Assembly (NCBI RefSeq): GCF_047654805.1 | Contig: NZ_JASGIV010000001.1 | Coordinates: 4,340,001 to 4,404,000, forward strand | Direction of reading: 5' to 3' | DNA: 64,000 nucleotides | DNA from: Pelomonas sp047654805 | GTDB lineage: Bacteria > Pseudomonadota > Gammaproteobacteria > Burkholderiales > Burkholderiaceae_C | Shown: piece after piece, positions 57,001-64,000 of the stretch | Layout: each line of letters opens with the position of its first letter | Numbering within the stretch: the first letter of the stretch is position 1 | The notes under the pieces: model-generated | The model's input: the letters and a program-made list of their open reading frames with translations, nothing else | Told to the model about the DNA's origin: nothing | Database searches by the model: none | Program-made: the position numbers and the translations under genes

Positions 57001-58074
57001 CACACGCCGGCTGCCATAGTTGCCGATGCTCTGGGTCCCCGCTGCGCCGTTGGGGTCGGCCACATAGACGGTGGTGGGGCGCCCCAGCACGTCCACCACG
57101 ATCTGGCTCAGGCCGACGTCGTTGCCGCCACTGGTGGTCGAGCTGCCGCGGCCTGCGAAGTAGGCTTGGGTCTCAATGCTCTTGGCGCCGTAGGGGCTGT
57201 AGACGGTGTCTTTGTAGACGAGTGCACCGGCCTTGCCCGAGGCCTGGGCCGAGCCGTCGAAGGCTTGCGTGACGCTGCGCACGTCCCGACCCATGCGGTC
57301 TTTGTAGACGCGCACGAAGGGGCCGATCGTGTTGTTGCTCGAATCCCAGGGCTCGGTGTGCACGAACGCCACGGCGTCAGCCGGCGCATCGGCGCTGCCA
57401 TTGGGACAGCTCAGCGGGTCACCGTTGGACGCACTGCTGTTGGCCGTGGTGTCCAGGCCAAGCCCGCCCAGCGTGCAGTAGGCCGTGACGGTACGGGTGC
57501 CATCGGCACGGGTCTCCTGCGTCACACGGCCGAAGTCGTCGACCTTCCAGTTGGTGGTGAGCTGGTTGGGACCCGTCAGGCTCAGGGGCGCGCCGTACCG
57601 CGGGTCGTAGGTCTTGGTCTCGGTGTGGTTCAGTGCATTGGCACTGCTGGAGGGGAATAGGCCCGCAGGCACAGCCACGTTGATCGTGCCGCCGCTGACG
57701 ACGATGGGCTGGCTGGTCACCGCGGCAAAGGTGCTGGTGCTCGTGCGCGTGGTGAACAGCGCCCGACCCGTGGCACCGACGCAGTTGGCCGTCGTGGCGC
57801 TGGTCTTGTTGCCGTAGGCGTCGTAGTCGTAGGTCGTGATCACGCACAGCTGCGCGTTGTTCGGCTCAATCGTCTCGCTCTTGAGCAGCCCCGCCTTGGC
57901 GCCATCGCCCACGCCGTAGTACACAAAACTGCTCGTGCGGCTGTAGCTGTAGATGTTTGAGGGAACTTGTGCCGAGGCATGAGCCACGAAAAGCAGCACA
58001 ACCAATCCAAGCAACGAGGATCGCCACAGGAACCTGACGCCCTGGTTTATGGTGCCGCAGTAATTTCTGCTCAT
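54049..58074 (-). CDS. RHS-repeat protein with Sec signal and C-terminal HExxH metallopeptidase-like domain
   Basis: A 1341-residue protein. A signal peptide (1-35, ending 'AHASA') is followed by RHS/YD repeats across about 150-1010 ('YDYRGRKTKLQDP', 'YDALGQLVWQQSP'). The repeats end in the usual core motif with 'RYGYCFNNPLTCTDPSGLS' (Asp1014 in DPSG). Beyond it lies a variable tip of about 325 residues: a Gly/Ala-rich stretch, then 'FHEYVHSFAENE' with a zinc-site pattern (His1287, Glu1288, His1291) and a possible third ligand Glu1318 in 'PWESHA'. The tip has visibly lower GC (47% in 54061-54120) than the repeats. GGGAGAAGG precedes the ATG. It lies 97 bp after the SpvB-like gene. Likely a secreted toxin or processed surface protein. 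Confidence 0.88.
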   Translation of the reverse strand: MSRNYCGTINQGVRFLWRSSLLGLVVLLFVAHASAQVPSNIYSYSRTSSFVYYGVGDGAKAGLLKSETIEPNNAQLCVITTYDYDAYGNKTSATTANCVGATGRALFTTRTSTSTFAAVTSQPIVVSGGTINVAVPAGLFPSSSANALNHTETKTYDPRYGAPLSLTGPNQLTTNWKVDDFGRVTQETRADGTRTVTAYCTLGGLGLDTTANSSASNGDPLSCPNGSADAPADAVAFVHTEPWDSSNNTIGPFVRVYKDRMGRDVRSVTQAFDGSAQASGKAGALVYKDTVYSPYGAKSIETQAYFAGRGSSTTSGGNDVGLSQIVVDVLGRPTTVYVADPNGAAGTQSIGNYGSRRVAQTTYAYSGLATTTTNDKGQTRKEDKNALGELVRVTDASGATLIHQRDAFGNLVQTKDALGNLTTLTYDYRGRKTKLQDPDTGTWNYDYDALGQLVWQQSPNQLAQGSETTMVYDVLGRLTSRGEPEYISTWRYDTNADGSSCMNANANQGKGKLCQSGTSNGVSRQYVYDNLGRPTSSRTSITNGPSFASSVSYDGQGRVQTQTYPTGVQVGYSYTTQLGYLEKLQLNTPATVAPLPNASGQAAAGTSLAAGTVLWQAQVVGAWGKVEQQLYGNGIVNRAAFEAATGRITSLTAGANNNVLAQTYTWDSLSNLQSRRDDNGDGNTGAVNETFSYGDSLNRLTGYTVSAPAIPNLSRSVTLQYNALGMLLYKSDVANYAYNAQGGGAGSNPHALQSVAGVLNTTYGYDANGNLISASTGKYRSLSYTSFNLPDGGAGLQGVNGLPKYSWQYDENHARIRETHQDSSGTRTTWYHHPDNKGGLAFESEVTPNGTVSNRHYLSAGGQVIGVLVRTGALPTLSASQTTPPTVASVTFVKVEYWHKDHLGSLITTTDHAGAVTQRYAYDPFGKRRYTSGTYDPFGALIVDWVSNQNAGTDRGYTGHEQLDDVGIVHMNGRLYDANLGVFLQADPFIQDPSNLQNYNRYGYCFNNPLTCTDPSGLSFWTSFRNAFYKAAAAYICGPWCAAAVGAYQGYQAGGFKGAIVGGTTSYIGAAYGGDFTPAQAGFYAAASGCVNAAAAGGKCGQGAVAGLITWGAGGDSTSFSGFLTSAAAGCVASRVTGGRCQDGAGNAAGSWLGNWAAQKVMPIASKYFEDGDSPQSKKTYYYKLPPPELEGPPLSLANAKAQLQETIKLTAELIPMFIDQCKQCSSESFSEMVYSYIDAKPQDIDPRFSEGVHAVYGWGGPGTALMFSTFIQPAGGFVTMVGTVFHEYVHSFAENEAMVANATAAEKAMPYSSRPWESHALQLTDKFIQKFYSVIRERLK

Positions 58075-58171
58075 CTTTGCCTTCTCCCTGCTTCTCCGCC
58101 ATTGCCGTCGGAATCTGCGCTGCTTCGTGGCTCTCTTGGCTCGCTCACCTGGCGATCTGCCTCACGCTTGC

Positions 58172-61100
58172 TCAGTTGCACATGCTGTTTGCCGGCGCAT
58201 CCCGGTTCAATGAACTGCCCACAGTAGAGCCGGCGGCAGTCGACAACACAGGGGCAACGCTGTAGTTGTTCTGCGTGCAATCCGAAGCCGGTGCATACAC
58301 GATCACTGTGCAACTGCCACCCGGGGCTACGGTGCCATTCACCGAACAGGTGCCGCCGTTGAGCCCGGCCCCCATCGGATCTCCATTCCATCCGAACTGC
58401 AGACGCAACCCGGTGATGGTCTGCACAGTCGAGTTAGGGTTGCTGAATGTCCAGGTTGTCGCCGAAGGACCTGAAACCGAAAAAGGCACAGAGACGGCTG
58501 CGTTCACTGTGAGGTTGGCCGAGCCGGTCGCGGTAGTGCCGGCCGCATTGGCGGCCGTCACTGTGCAAGTCGCCGTGCCCGCGCTGCTGGTGCCCACGCT
58601 GATGGAGCCGCTCGTGCCAGACCCAGTCGCCGTGGCGCCGGCGCCAGAACAGCTCACGCTGGCCGAGGCGGCGTTGGCAGTGCTCCAGCTGAAGATTGGC
58701 GCATCGCCTGCCGTCACGGGATTCGCGCTGAACGATGCGCTGCTCACGCTCGGAGCTGCAACCACATTGATGCTTGCGCTCGTCGTGGTCGTAGCCCCTG
58801 CTGCGTTGTAGCTGGTGATCGTGCAGCTGCCCAAACCCGTACCGGACGTCTGTGTATTTGACGGACTGCAAACCTGACCATTCTGGACACTGTCCCAACC
58901 GTAGGTGTACTGCGACGTGCAGCTGACCGTCGTGCGCGTGGTGTTCGCCGAGTTCCAGCACAGCTGCGACGTCCCCCCTGAAGTCACCGTCGCCGGGCTG
59001 AAGCCAGCACCGGTCGTGCTCGGCGCGAGCACCACCTCGATGGTGCTGGAGCCCGTGGTGGTCCCACCAGCGCCGGTTGCCGTCACGATGCAGGTGCCCG
59101 TCCCAGCGCTGGAGCCCGCCGTCGTCGTGAAGCTGCCGCCCGTGGCCGTGCCGCTACCGCTGCCACTGATCGCGCCGCTGCAGCTGGCCGAACTGCTGGT
59201 TGCGTTGCTCACGCTCCAGCTGAACGTCGAGGAGCCACCCGCGGTGACGTTGGCCGCGCTAAAGCCCTTGCTACTGATGCTTGGTGCCGTGGCAGGATTC
59301 ACCGTGAGGTTGGCCGAGCCGGTCGCGGTAGTGCCGGCCGCATTGGCAGCCGTCACCGTGCAAGTCGCCGTGCCCGCACTGCTGGTGCCCACGCTGATGG
59401 AGCCGCTCGTGCCAGACCCAGTCGCCGTGGCGCCGGCGCCAGAACAGCTCACGCTGGCCGAGGCGGCGTTGACAGTGCTCCAGCTGAAGATTGGCGCATC
59501 GCCTGCCGTCACGGGATTCGCGCTGAACGATGCGCTGCTCACGCTCGGAGCTGCAACCACATTGATGCTTGCGCTCGTCGTGGTCGTAGCCCCTGCTGCG
59601 TTGTAGCTGGTGATCGTGCAGCTGCCCAAACCCGTACCGAACGTCTGTGTATTTGACGGACTGCAAACCTGACCATTCTGGACACTGTCCCAACCGTAGG
59701 TGTACTGCGACGTGCAGCTGACCGTCGTGCGCGTGGTGTTCGCCGAGTTCCAGCACAGCTGCGACGTCCCCCCTGAAGTCACCGTCGCCGGGCTGAAGCC
59801 AGCACCGGTCGTGCTCGGCGCGAGCACCACCTCGATGGTGCTGGAGCCCGTGGTGGTCCCACCAGCGCCGGTTGCCGTCACGATGCAGGTGCCCGTCCCA
59901 GCGCTGGAGCCCGCCGTCGTCGTGAAGCTGCCGCCCGTGGCCGTGCCGCTACCGCTGCCACTGATCGCGCCGCTGCAGCTGGCCGAACTGCTGGTTGCGT
60001 TGCTCACGCTCCAGCTGAACGTCGAGGAGCCACCCGCGGTGACGTTGGCCGCGCTGAAGCCCTTGCTACTGATGCTTGGTGCCGTGGCAGGATTCACCGT
60101 GAGGTTGGCCGAGCCGGTCGCGGTAGTACCGGCCGCATCGGCAGCCGTCACCGTGCAAGTCGCCGTGCCCGCGCTGCTGGTGCCCACGCTGATGGAACCG
60201 CTCGTGCCAGACCCAGTCGCCGTGGCGCCAGCGCCAGAACAGCTCACGCTGGCCGAGGCGGCGTTGGCAGTGTTCCAGCTGAAGCTGCTGCTGGTGCCTG
60301 CCGAGACGCTGGCCGGGCTGAAGCTGGCGGAGGTGACGCTCACGTTACCTGCTGGCGCGATCGCGAGGTCGGCGCTGCCGCTGACCATGGCGCCGCTGGC
60401 GCCGGTGGCGATGACGGTGCAATTGGCGGCTGTGGTGGCCACCGTGGTCCCGACCGTGATGTTGCCGGCAGTGCCTGTGGCAGTGCCGGTCACCGTCACG
60501 CCGGTGCCTGCGCAACTCACGCTGGCCGACGCGGCGTTGGTCGTGCTCCAGTTGAAGGTGCTGCTGGTGCCGGCTGTAACAGTTGCGGGACTGAAGCTCG
60601 CGGCGCTCACGCCCAACCCGTTGGGGGCGGTGACCGTCAACGGTACGCTGGTGCTGGTGATGGTAGCGCCCGCGCTGGAGACCGTGAAGTAGCCCGTGTA
60701 GGCGCCTGCAACAGCCGATGTCTGCATCGTGACCGTGCCACAGTTCGTGGTGTTAGCTGCACAGCTGGCCGGCCCGTTGATGACCAGGGCTGCCGAGCTC
60801 GTCGCATAGCTCAGGTTGGTGGCATTGGCGGTGCCGCTGTTACCCAGTTGGCACTGGTACGAAGCCGCCACTGGGCTGAGTGTCGGTGTGGTGCTGGAGC
60901 AGTTGCTCAGCACCAGGTTCAGCGGGCTGCTGACGGCAGGCCCCGAGCCCGAGGTCGCACTCGCATACGGGCCGGTGCCAGCGCTGCTGGGGATGCTGGC
61001 CAAGCTGTTGGGCACGGTGTTCGTGACGGTAGCCTGGTTCAGGCGCCCGAGGATCCAGTAGCAGGTCTGGTAGTTGCTGCAGCTGGTGTTGTCCGTGTAG

Positions 61101-64000
61101 TAGGTGTTGCTCACCGACTTGGTGAAGGTCTGCGCAACACCGGCAGTCGTCCCAGTCGTGGTGACGCTGATGGTGGCCGGATCACCTGTGCCATTAAAGA
61201 CGTTCTGGGTGACCACGGTGGGCAGTGCCACGCCGGCCAGATCCTGGCCGCCCTCGGTACTCTGATACAGATACGGTCGGGCGACCTTGCCGATCGCAGG
61301 GCAGTTGGCGCTGGCAGATGCAGCAGCGGCGTTGCCTTGATCGCAGTAGGCGTTGCTTGTGGTGCTGAGCAAGGTCGACGCGGAGATGGCGTTAAGCTTG
61401 CTGCGGTAGGTCGAGGTGCTGGCTGCGACACCGGTGTAGGGGTGGGTCTGTACGTAGGTCGTGTCCACTGTCAACGGCGTGCCGTCGGCGCCCGTGCGCT
61501 GGCGCAGCACTTCACGAAAGCCCAGCATGCCGCGGCCTTTGCGATCTGCCTTTAAGCCTCGGTAGCTCATCTCCGTGGTGACGGTGCTGCTGCCCACCCC
61601 GGTGTCGTCCACCTGCGTGGCCACAACGTACATGGGCATGCTCAGATCGACGGCGTCGGTCACGGCATACGCGGATTGGCCCAGATCGCTCTGGTAGCGA
61701 AGGCCGAGGTTGAGGTCACTCGCCGAGTTGGCAGGGAGCGCCCCGGCCGCGGCCGAGTTGCTCAGTGGGACGTAGTACAGCCGGGACGTGAGCCCTGAGG
61801 GACCTGTGACGCTGACCAGCAGATCGGGAGGCGTCGGATCGGTTTTGACGAAGAGCCGGTTGGTGGCGGTGCCGCCCACTGTCTGCAGTCGCAGGATCTC
61901 CACGGAGCCGCGGCCCGTGAAGTCGCCCAGCAGCGCATTGGCCGTGCCATTGCTGTTCTGCAGCTGGACACCGGTCAAACTGAAGTTGGCAACCGTGGCA
62001 AAGCTGCCGTCTCCGTTGCTCAAGTAAAGGGCATTCTGCGTCGCGTCGTCTTTCCAGCGCAGAATGTCCTGTCGGCCATCACCGTTGAAGTCGGCAATGA
62101 TGGTGCCTACGCTTTGTGGGAACGGAAACGCATTGCTCGTCACGAGCAACTCTTGCCCTGCAGAGGTCAGATTGAAGGAGGCTGTGTTGGATGGAACGAG
62201 CGTACCGTCGCCGACCGTCAGTGTTTGCACACTCGGGGTTGCCCATCCGTAAATGCAATCTCCGCGACCGTCACCGTTGAAATCGATCGCAGTGGCACAT
62301 CCAGCAGTGCTGGCATCAACAGACGGCGCGGCAAAGTCTCCGTTTCCTTGGGATGTCCACAAGCCGGTGCCAACCAACAAATCGGCCAAGCCATCGCCAT
62401 TGACATCGAGCACGTAAGGCTTGCGGAAGTAGTCGTAGTAGCCCCTCGCAGGGGCGCCGTAGACGCTGTGGTGCGCCAGGTTGGTGGTCGTCAACTCGGT
62501 GAAGACACCGGATGCGCTGCCCAGATACACGCGCGTGCAAATGATGCTGGCGCACTGCGTGGCTTCACTCGGGATGGTCATCGTCCGGCTGTAGCCGGGC
62601 AACTGCGTAGTGACAATGTCCAGGTAGCCATCGCCGTTGACGTCGATCAGGTGGAAGTTGGCGCCGGGCGTCTGGACCGTGCCCAGGTAGGTGTCTCCGG
62701 GTTCCTGACAACCCGGGACGTAGTTCGTCGAGGCTGGAGACGAGCAGTTGAACTGGCGCGTCTTGACGCTTGCGGTTTGTGTGAAGTCAATGCCGCTGGG
62801 CAAGCTCACGCTGGTAAAGCTGCCGTCGGGCTTGCCCAGATACAGGTACTGCGTGAGCGGCGTGCCGCACGACACATTGGTATTGCTGGTGGAGGTGGCT
62901 CGCATCACCCGCAGCAGATCGGTAATGCCGTCCCCGTTGAAGTCCGCCGCAATCGTGTAGTAGCAGCCGTCGCTCTTGAAGAGATTGACTGTCTTGATAT
63001 TGAACGCCGACGATGTCGAGAAACTGCCATCACCATTGCTGGTGTAGAGCTTGTTGTTGGACGGGGTGTCTGACCAATAAAGGATGTCGGTCTTGCCGTC
63101 ACCGTTGAAGTCACCGGTCAATGCGCCATAAGTGCCGTTGCCGAGCAGATCCTGCGTTGCCAGGTTGCTGGAGGCGAAAGTGGAATTGGGCTGGTAGCCG
63201 TCACTGGTGCCCGCGGTGTAGGTGAGGTTGGTGGCCGGCAGGCACCGTGTGCTGCTCGGGCCGCCGGCGCAGTCCTGGATCTTGACGATCCGGCTTCGCC
63301 CGGTCACCGGGCCGTAGTCATACGTCAGCTGTGTGGTGCGAACCGCCGTGCCGCCATTCGCCCCCAACGCCGTGGTCGGACTGTTGACGTAGGTTGTGAT
63401 CGACTTCAGGCGGCGCAAGCTGACGTTCTTGCGGCCTTGCTGGTAAGCCTCGGATTTGTCTGTACGTGCGTCGTTCCCCTGCGTATCCAAGTCGTAGTTG
63501 AAGACGACTTTGTTCCCGCTGTACTGAACCTCTCGGATGTTCCATTCGTGCCCAGCCGTGGGCGAGCCAGATGTGGGCCCACTCCCCCAGGGCACGTCTC
63601 GTTGCTCGTACTTGAAGTCGATGGCATTGCCCAGGGTGTCGCTGATGCGCGCCACAGCCCAGGCCATGGGCGCCTTGCCAGGTGGCGCAATCAGACCCGT
63701 TGTCGCTGCGGGACTGGCCGAGGCGTCACCGTATTCGTAGACCAGGCCGGCTTTGGTCCACACCTTGAAGTAGGCCGGCCCGCTTGCGCCAGTCGAGTCG
63801 CCATTGGCATAGCCGTACGCGCGGATGCGCGCGTACATGTCCTTCTCCGTACGGAACTCCCGATAGACATTGGCTCCCAGGCCTTGGGCATCATTGACCT
63901 GTGCCGTGACCGGCACGCCCACCGCGTTGCTGCCACCGATGGGCGTTGCGCTCCCGGCTTCATCGGTCTGAATCAGCCGCTGCCCGTCCAGGCACAACTT
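58172..64000 (-). CDS. Giant SpvB/FG-GAP/TcdB-middle-type protein with Ig-like repeats, N-terminus beyond window
   Basis: The frame is open to the right edge; about 1942 residues are visible. From the visible N-terminus come an SpvB-like region ('YARIRAYGYANGD', 'VYEYGDAS'), about seven FG-GAP/VCBS repeats with calcium-binding 'DFNGDGKTD'-type loops (63.1-61.9 kb), and a TcdB-middle-like part ('LLVSVTGPSGLTSRLYY', 'GRGMLGFREV', about 61.85-61.5 kb). About nine Ig-like modules of about 88 residues follow (60.65-58.5 kb), each with a Cys pair or more, and then a beta-rich tail. Tc toxin B subunits share the first three parts; the Ig-like modules are unusual there. The RHS gene follows after 97 bp, like a split TcB/TcC pair. 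Extracellular location is likely, given the cysteines. Confidence 0.85.
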   Translation of the reverse strand, partial: KLCLDGQRLIQTDEAGSATPIGGSNAVGVPVTAQVNDAQGLGANVYREFRTEKDMYARIRAYGYANGDSTGASGPAYFKVWTKAGLVYEYGDASASPAATTGLIAPPGKAPMAWAVARISDTLGNAIDFKYEQRDVPWGSGPTSGSPTAGHEWNIREVQYSGNKVVFNYDLDTQGNDARTDKSEAYQQGRKNVSLRRLKSITTYVNSPTTALGANGGTAVRTTQLTYDYGPVTGRSRIVKIQDCAGGPSSTRCLPATNLTYTAGTSDGYQPNSTFASSNLATQDLLGNGTYGALTGDFNGDGKTDILYWSDTPSNNKLYTSNGDGSFSTSSAFNIKTVNLFKSDGCYYTIAADFNGDGITDLLRVMRATSTSNTNVSCGTPLTQYLYLGKPDGSFTSVSLPSGIDFTQTASVKTRQFNCSSPASTNYVPGCQEPGDTYLGTVQTPGANFHLIDVNGDGYLDIVTTQLPGYSRTMTIPSEATQCASIICTRVYLGSASGVFTELTTTNLAHHSVYGAPARGYYDYFRKPYVLDVNGDGLADLLVGTGLWTSQGNGDFAAPSVDASTAGCATAIDFNGDGRGDCIYGWATPSVQTLTVGDGTLVPSNTASFNLTSAGQELLVTSNAFPFPQSVGTIIADFNGDGRQDILRWKDDATQNALYLSNGDGSFATVANFSLTGVQLQNSNGTANALLGDFTGRGSVEILRLQTVGGTATNRLFVKTDPTPPDLLVSVTGPSGLTSRLYYVPLSNSAAAGALPANSASDLNLGLRYQSDLGQSAYAVTDAVDLSMPMYVVATQVDDTGVGSSTVTTEMSYRGLKADRKGRGMLGFREVLRQRTGADGTPLTVDTTYVQTHPYTGVAASTSTYRSKLNAISASTLLSTTSNAYCDQGNAAAASASANCPAIGKVARPYLYQSTEGGQDLAGVALPTVVTQNVFNGTGDPATISVTTTGTTAGVAQTFTKSVSNTYYTDNTSCSNYQTCYWILGRLNQATVTNTVPNSLASIPSSAGTGPYASATSGSGPAVSSPLNLVLSNCSSTTPTLSPVAASYQCQLGNSGTANATNLSYATSSAALVINGPASCAANTTNCGTVTMQTSAVAGAYTGYFTVSSAGATITSTSVPLTVTAPNGLGVSAASFSPATVTAGTSSTFNWSTTNAASASVSCAGTGVTVTGTATGTAGNITVGTTVATTAANCTVIATGASGAMVSGSADLAIAPAGNVSVTSASFSPASVSAGTSSSFSWNTANAASASVSCSGAGATATGSGTSGSISVGTSSAGTATCTVTAADAAGTTATGSANLTVNPATAPSISSKGFSAANVTAGGSSTFSWSVSNATSSSASCSGAISGSGSGTATGGSFTTTAGSSAGTGTCIVTATGAGGTTTGSSTIEVVLAPSTTGAGFSPATVTSGGTSQLCWNSANTTRTTVSCTSQYTYGWDSVQNGQVCSPSNTQTFGTGLGSCTITSYNAAGATTTTSASINVVAAPSVSSASFSANPVTAGDAPIFSWSTVNAASASVSCSGAGATATGSGTSGSISVGTSSAGTATCTVTAANAAGTTATGSANLTVNPATAPSISSKGFSAANVTAGGSSTFSWSVSNATSSSASCSGAISGSGSGTATGGSFTTTAGSSAGTGTCIVTATGAGGTTTGSSTIEVVLAPSTTGAGFSPATVTSGGTSQLCWNSANTTRTTVSCTSQYTYGWDSVQNGQVCSPSNTQTSGTGLGSCTITSYNAAGATTTTSASINVVAAPSVSSASFSANPVTAGDAPIFSWSTANAASASVSCSGAGATATGSGTSGSISVGTSSAGTATCTVTAANAAGTTATGSANLTVNAAVSVPFSVSGPSATTWTFSNPNSTVQTITGLRLQFGWNGDPMGAGLNGGTCSVNGTVAPGGSCTVIVYAPASDCTQNNYSVAPVLSTAAGSTVGSSLNRDAPANSMCN
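58502..60284. repeat. 795-bp near-identical tandem repeat, 2.2 copies
   Basis: The segment GAGGTTGGCCGAGCCGGTCG begins at 58511, 59306 and 60101, a constant period of 795 bp (265 codons). Copies one and two are full length and differ at only a few positions seen by eye (for example ACCGGAC versus ACCGAAC near 58848 and 59638). The third copy breaks off near 60284. Each unit encodes three Ig-like modules. The period is a multiple of three, so copy number can change without frameshift. Confidence 0.93.

Noticed and set aside
56221..57660. A plus-strand frame of 479 codons inside the RHS region
   Set aside because: It is the Gly/Val-rich reverse reading of RHS repeats; the minus-strand frame has signal peptide, repeats and core motif.
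58502..60284. Possible CRISPR array
   Set aside because: The repeat period is 795 bp and the units are coding; there are no short repeats with unique spacers.
58905..60692. Val/Pro/Ala-rich plus-strand frames (233 and 330 codons) resembling low-complexity membrane proteins
   Set aside because: They are the reverse strand of the Ig-like tandem repeats and repeat with the same 795-bp period.

Overview
The window is a high-GC (about 70% in most of it) bacterial chromosome segment. A betaproteobacterium of the Burkholderiales (Roseateles/Rubrivivax/Leptothrix type) is the best guess. The reasons are a Bug/TctC-type binding protein, a double-length UvrA, many hybrid histidine kinases and two chemoreceptors. 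This placement is inference from gene content, not a search. Genes are densely packed, with many 4-base ATGA start/stop overlaps. No rRNA, tRNA or CRISPR array was recognised.

1-13.75 kb (all minus strand) is a signalling block. It holds three large histidine kinases, a free Hpt protein and a response regulator fused to a class III nucleotide cyclase. Two cyclic-nucleotide-binding proteins follow (one is a patatin-type lipase, the other a small membrane protein), then a dCACHE-type sensor cut by the window edge. Cyclase, lipase, membrane protein and sensor are joined by ATGA overlaps, suggesting that the cyclic nucleotide is made and read by products of one transcript. 13.8-17.2 kb (plus) is an ECF sigma factor with a Ser/Thr kinase. 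17.4-28 kb carries a secreted S9 peptidase, a small membrane protein, a double-length UvrA of about 1873 residues and two response regulators.

28.1-43 kb is mixed metabolism and sensing. It includes a 65-residue protein, a single-domain globin followed by a PAS hybrid kinase, a Bug binding protein with a malonyl-CoA synthetase-like enzyme, a DnaQ-like exonuclease and an EcsC-like protein. It also has a chemoreceptor, a hydroxyproline-catabolism pair (deaminase and epimerase), cyclopropane fatty acid synthase, a second chemoreceptor and a POT-family peptide transporter. At 42.98-43.4 kb a gene that lost its 5' end abuts four spaced copies of a short repeat, probably the scar or end of a mobile element.

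43.5-64 kb is entirely on the minus strand and is the most unusual part. In transcription order it runs: a giant SpvB/FG-GAP/TcdB-middle-type protein with Ig-like tandem repeats (N-terminus beyond the window); an RHS protein with a Sec signal and a C-terminal HExxH metallopeptidase-like tip; a small exported OmpA-like protein; then a compact type II secretion/type IV pilus-like machine. The machine consists of PilO-like, PilP/GspC-like, secretin with a C-terminal cohesin-like domain, four pseudopilins, GspF, GspE, PilM-like and PilN-like proteins. Spacing and overlaps suggest one or a few transcripts. My main hypothesis is a dedicated secretion machine linked to a split Tc/RHS-type toxin or surface protein pair. 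A 795-bp tandem DNA repeat lies inside the giant protein gene, and base composition drops at the RHS tip and the gene after it.
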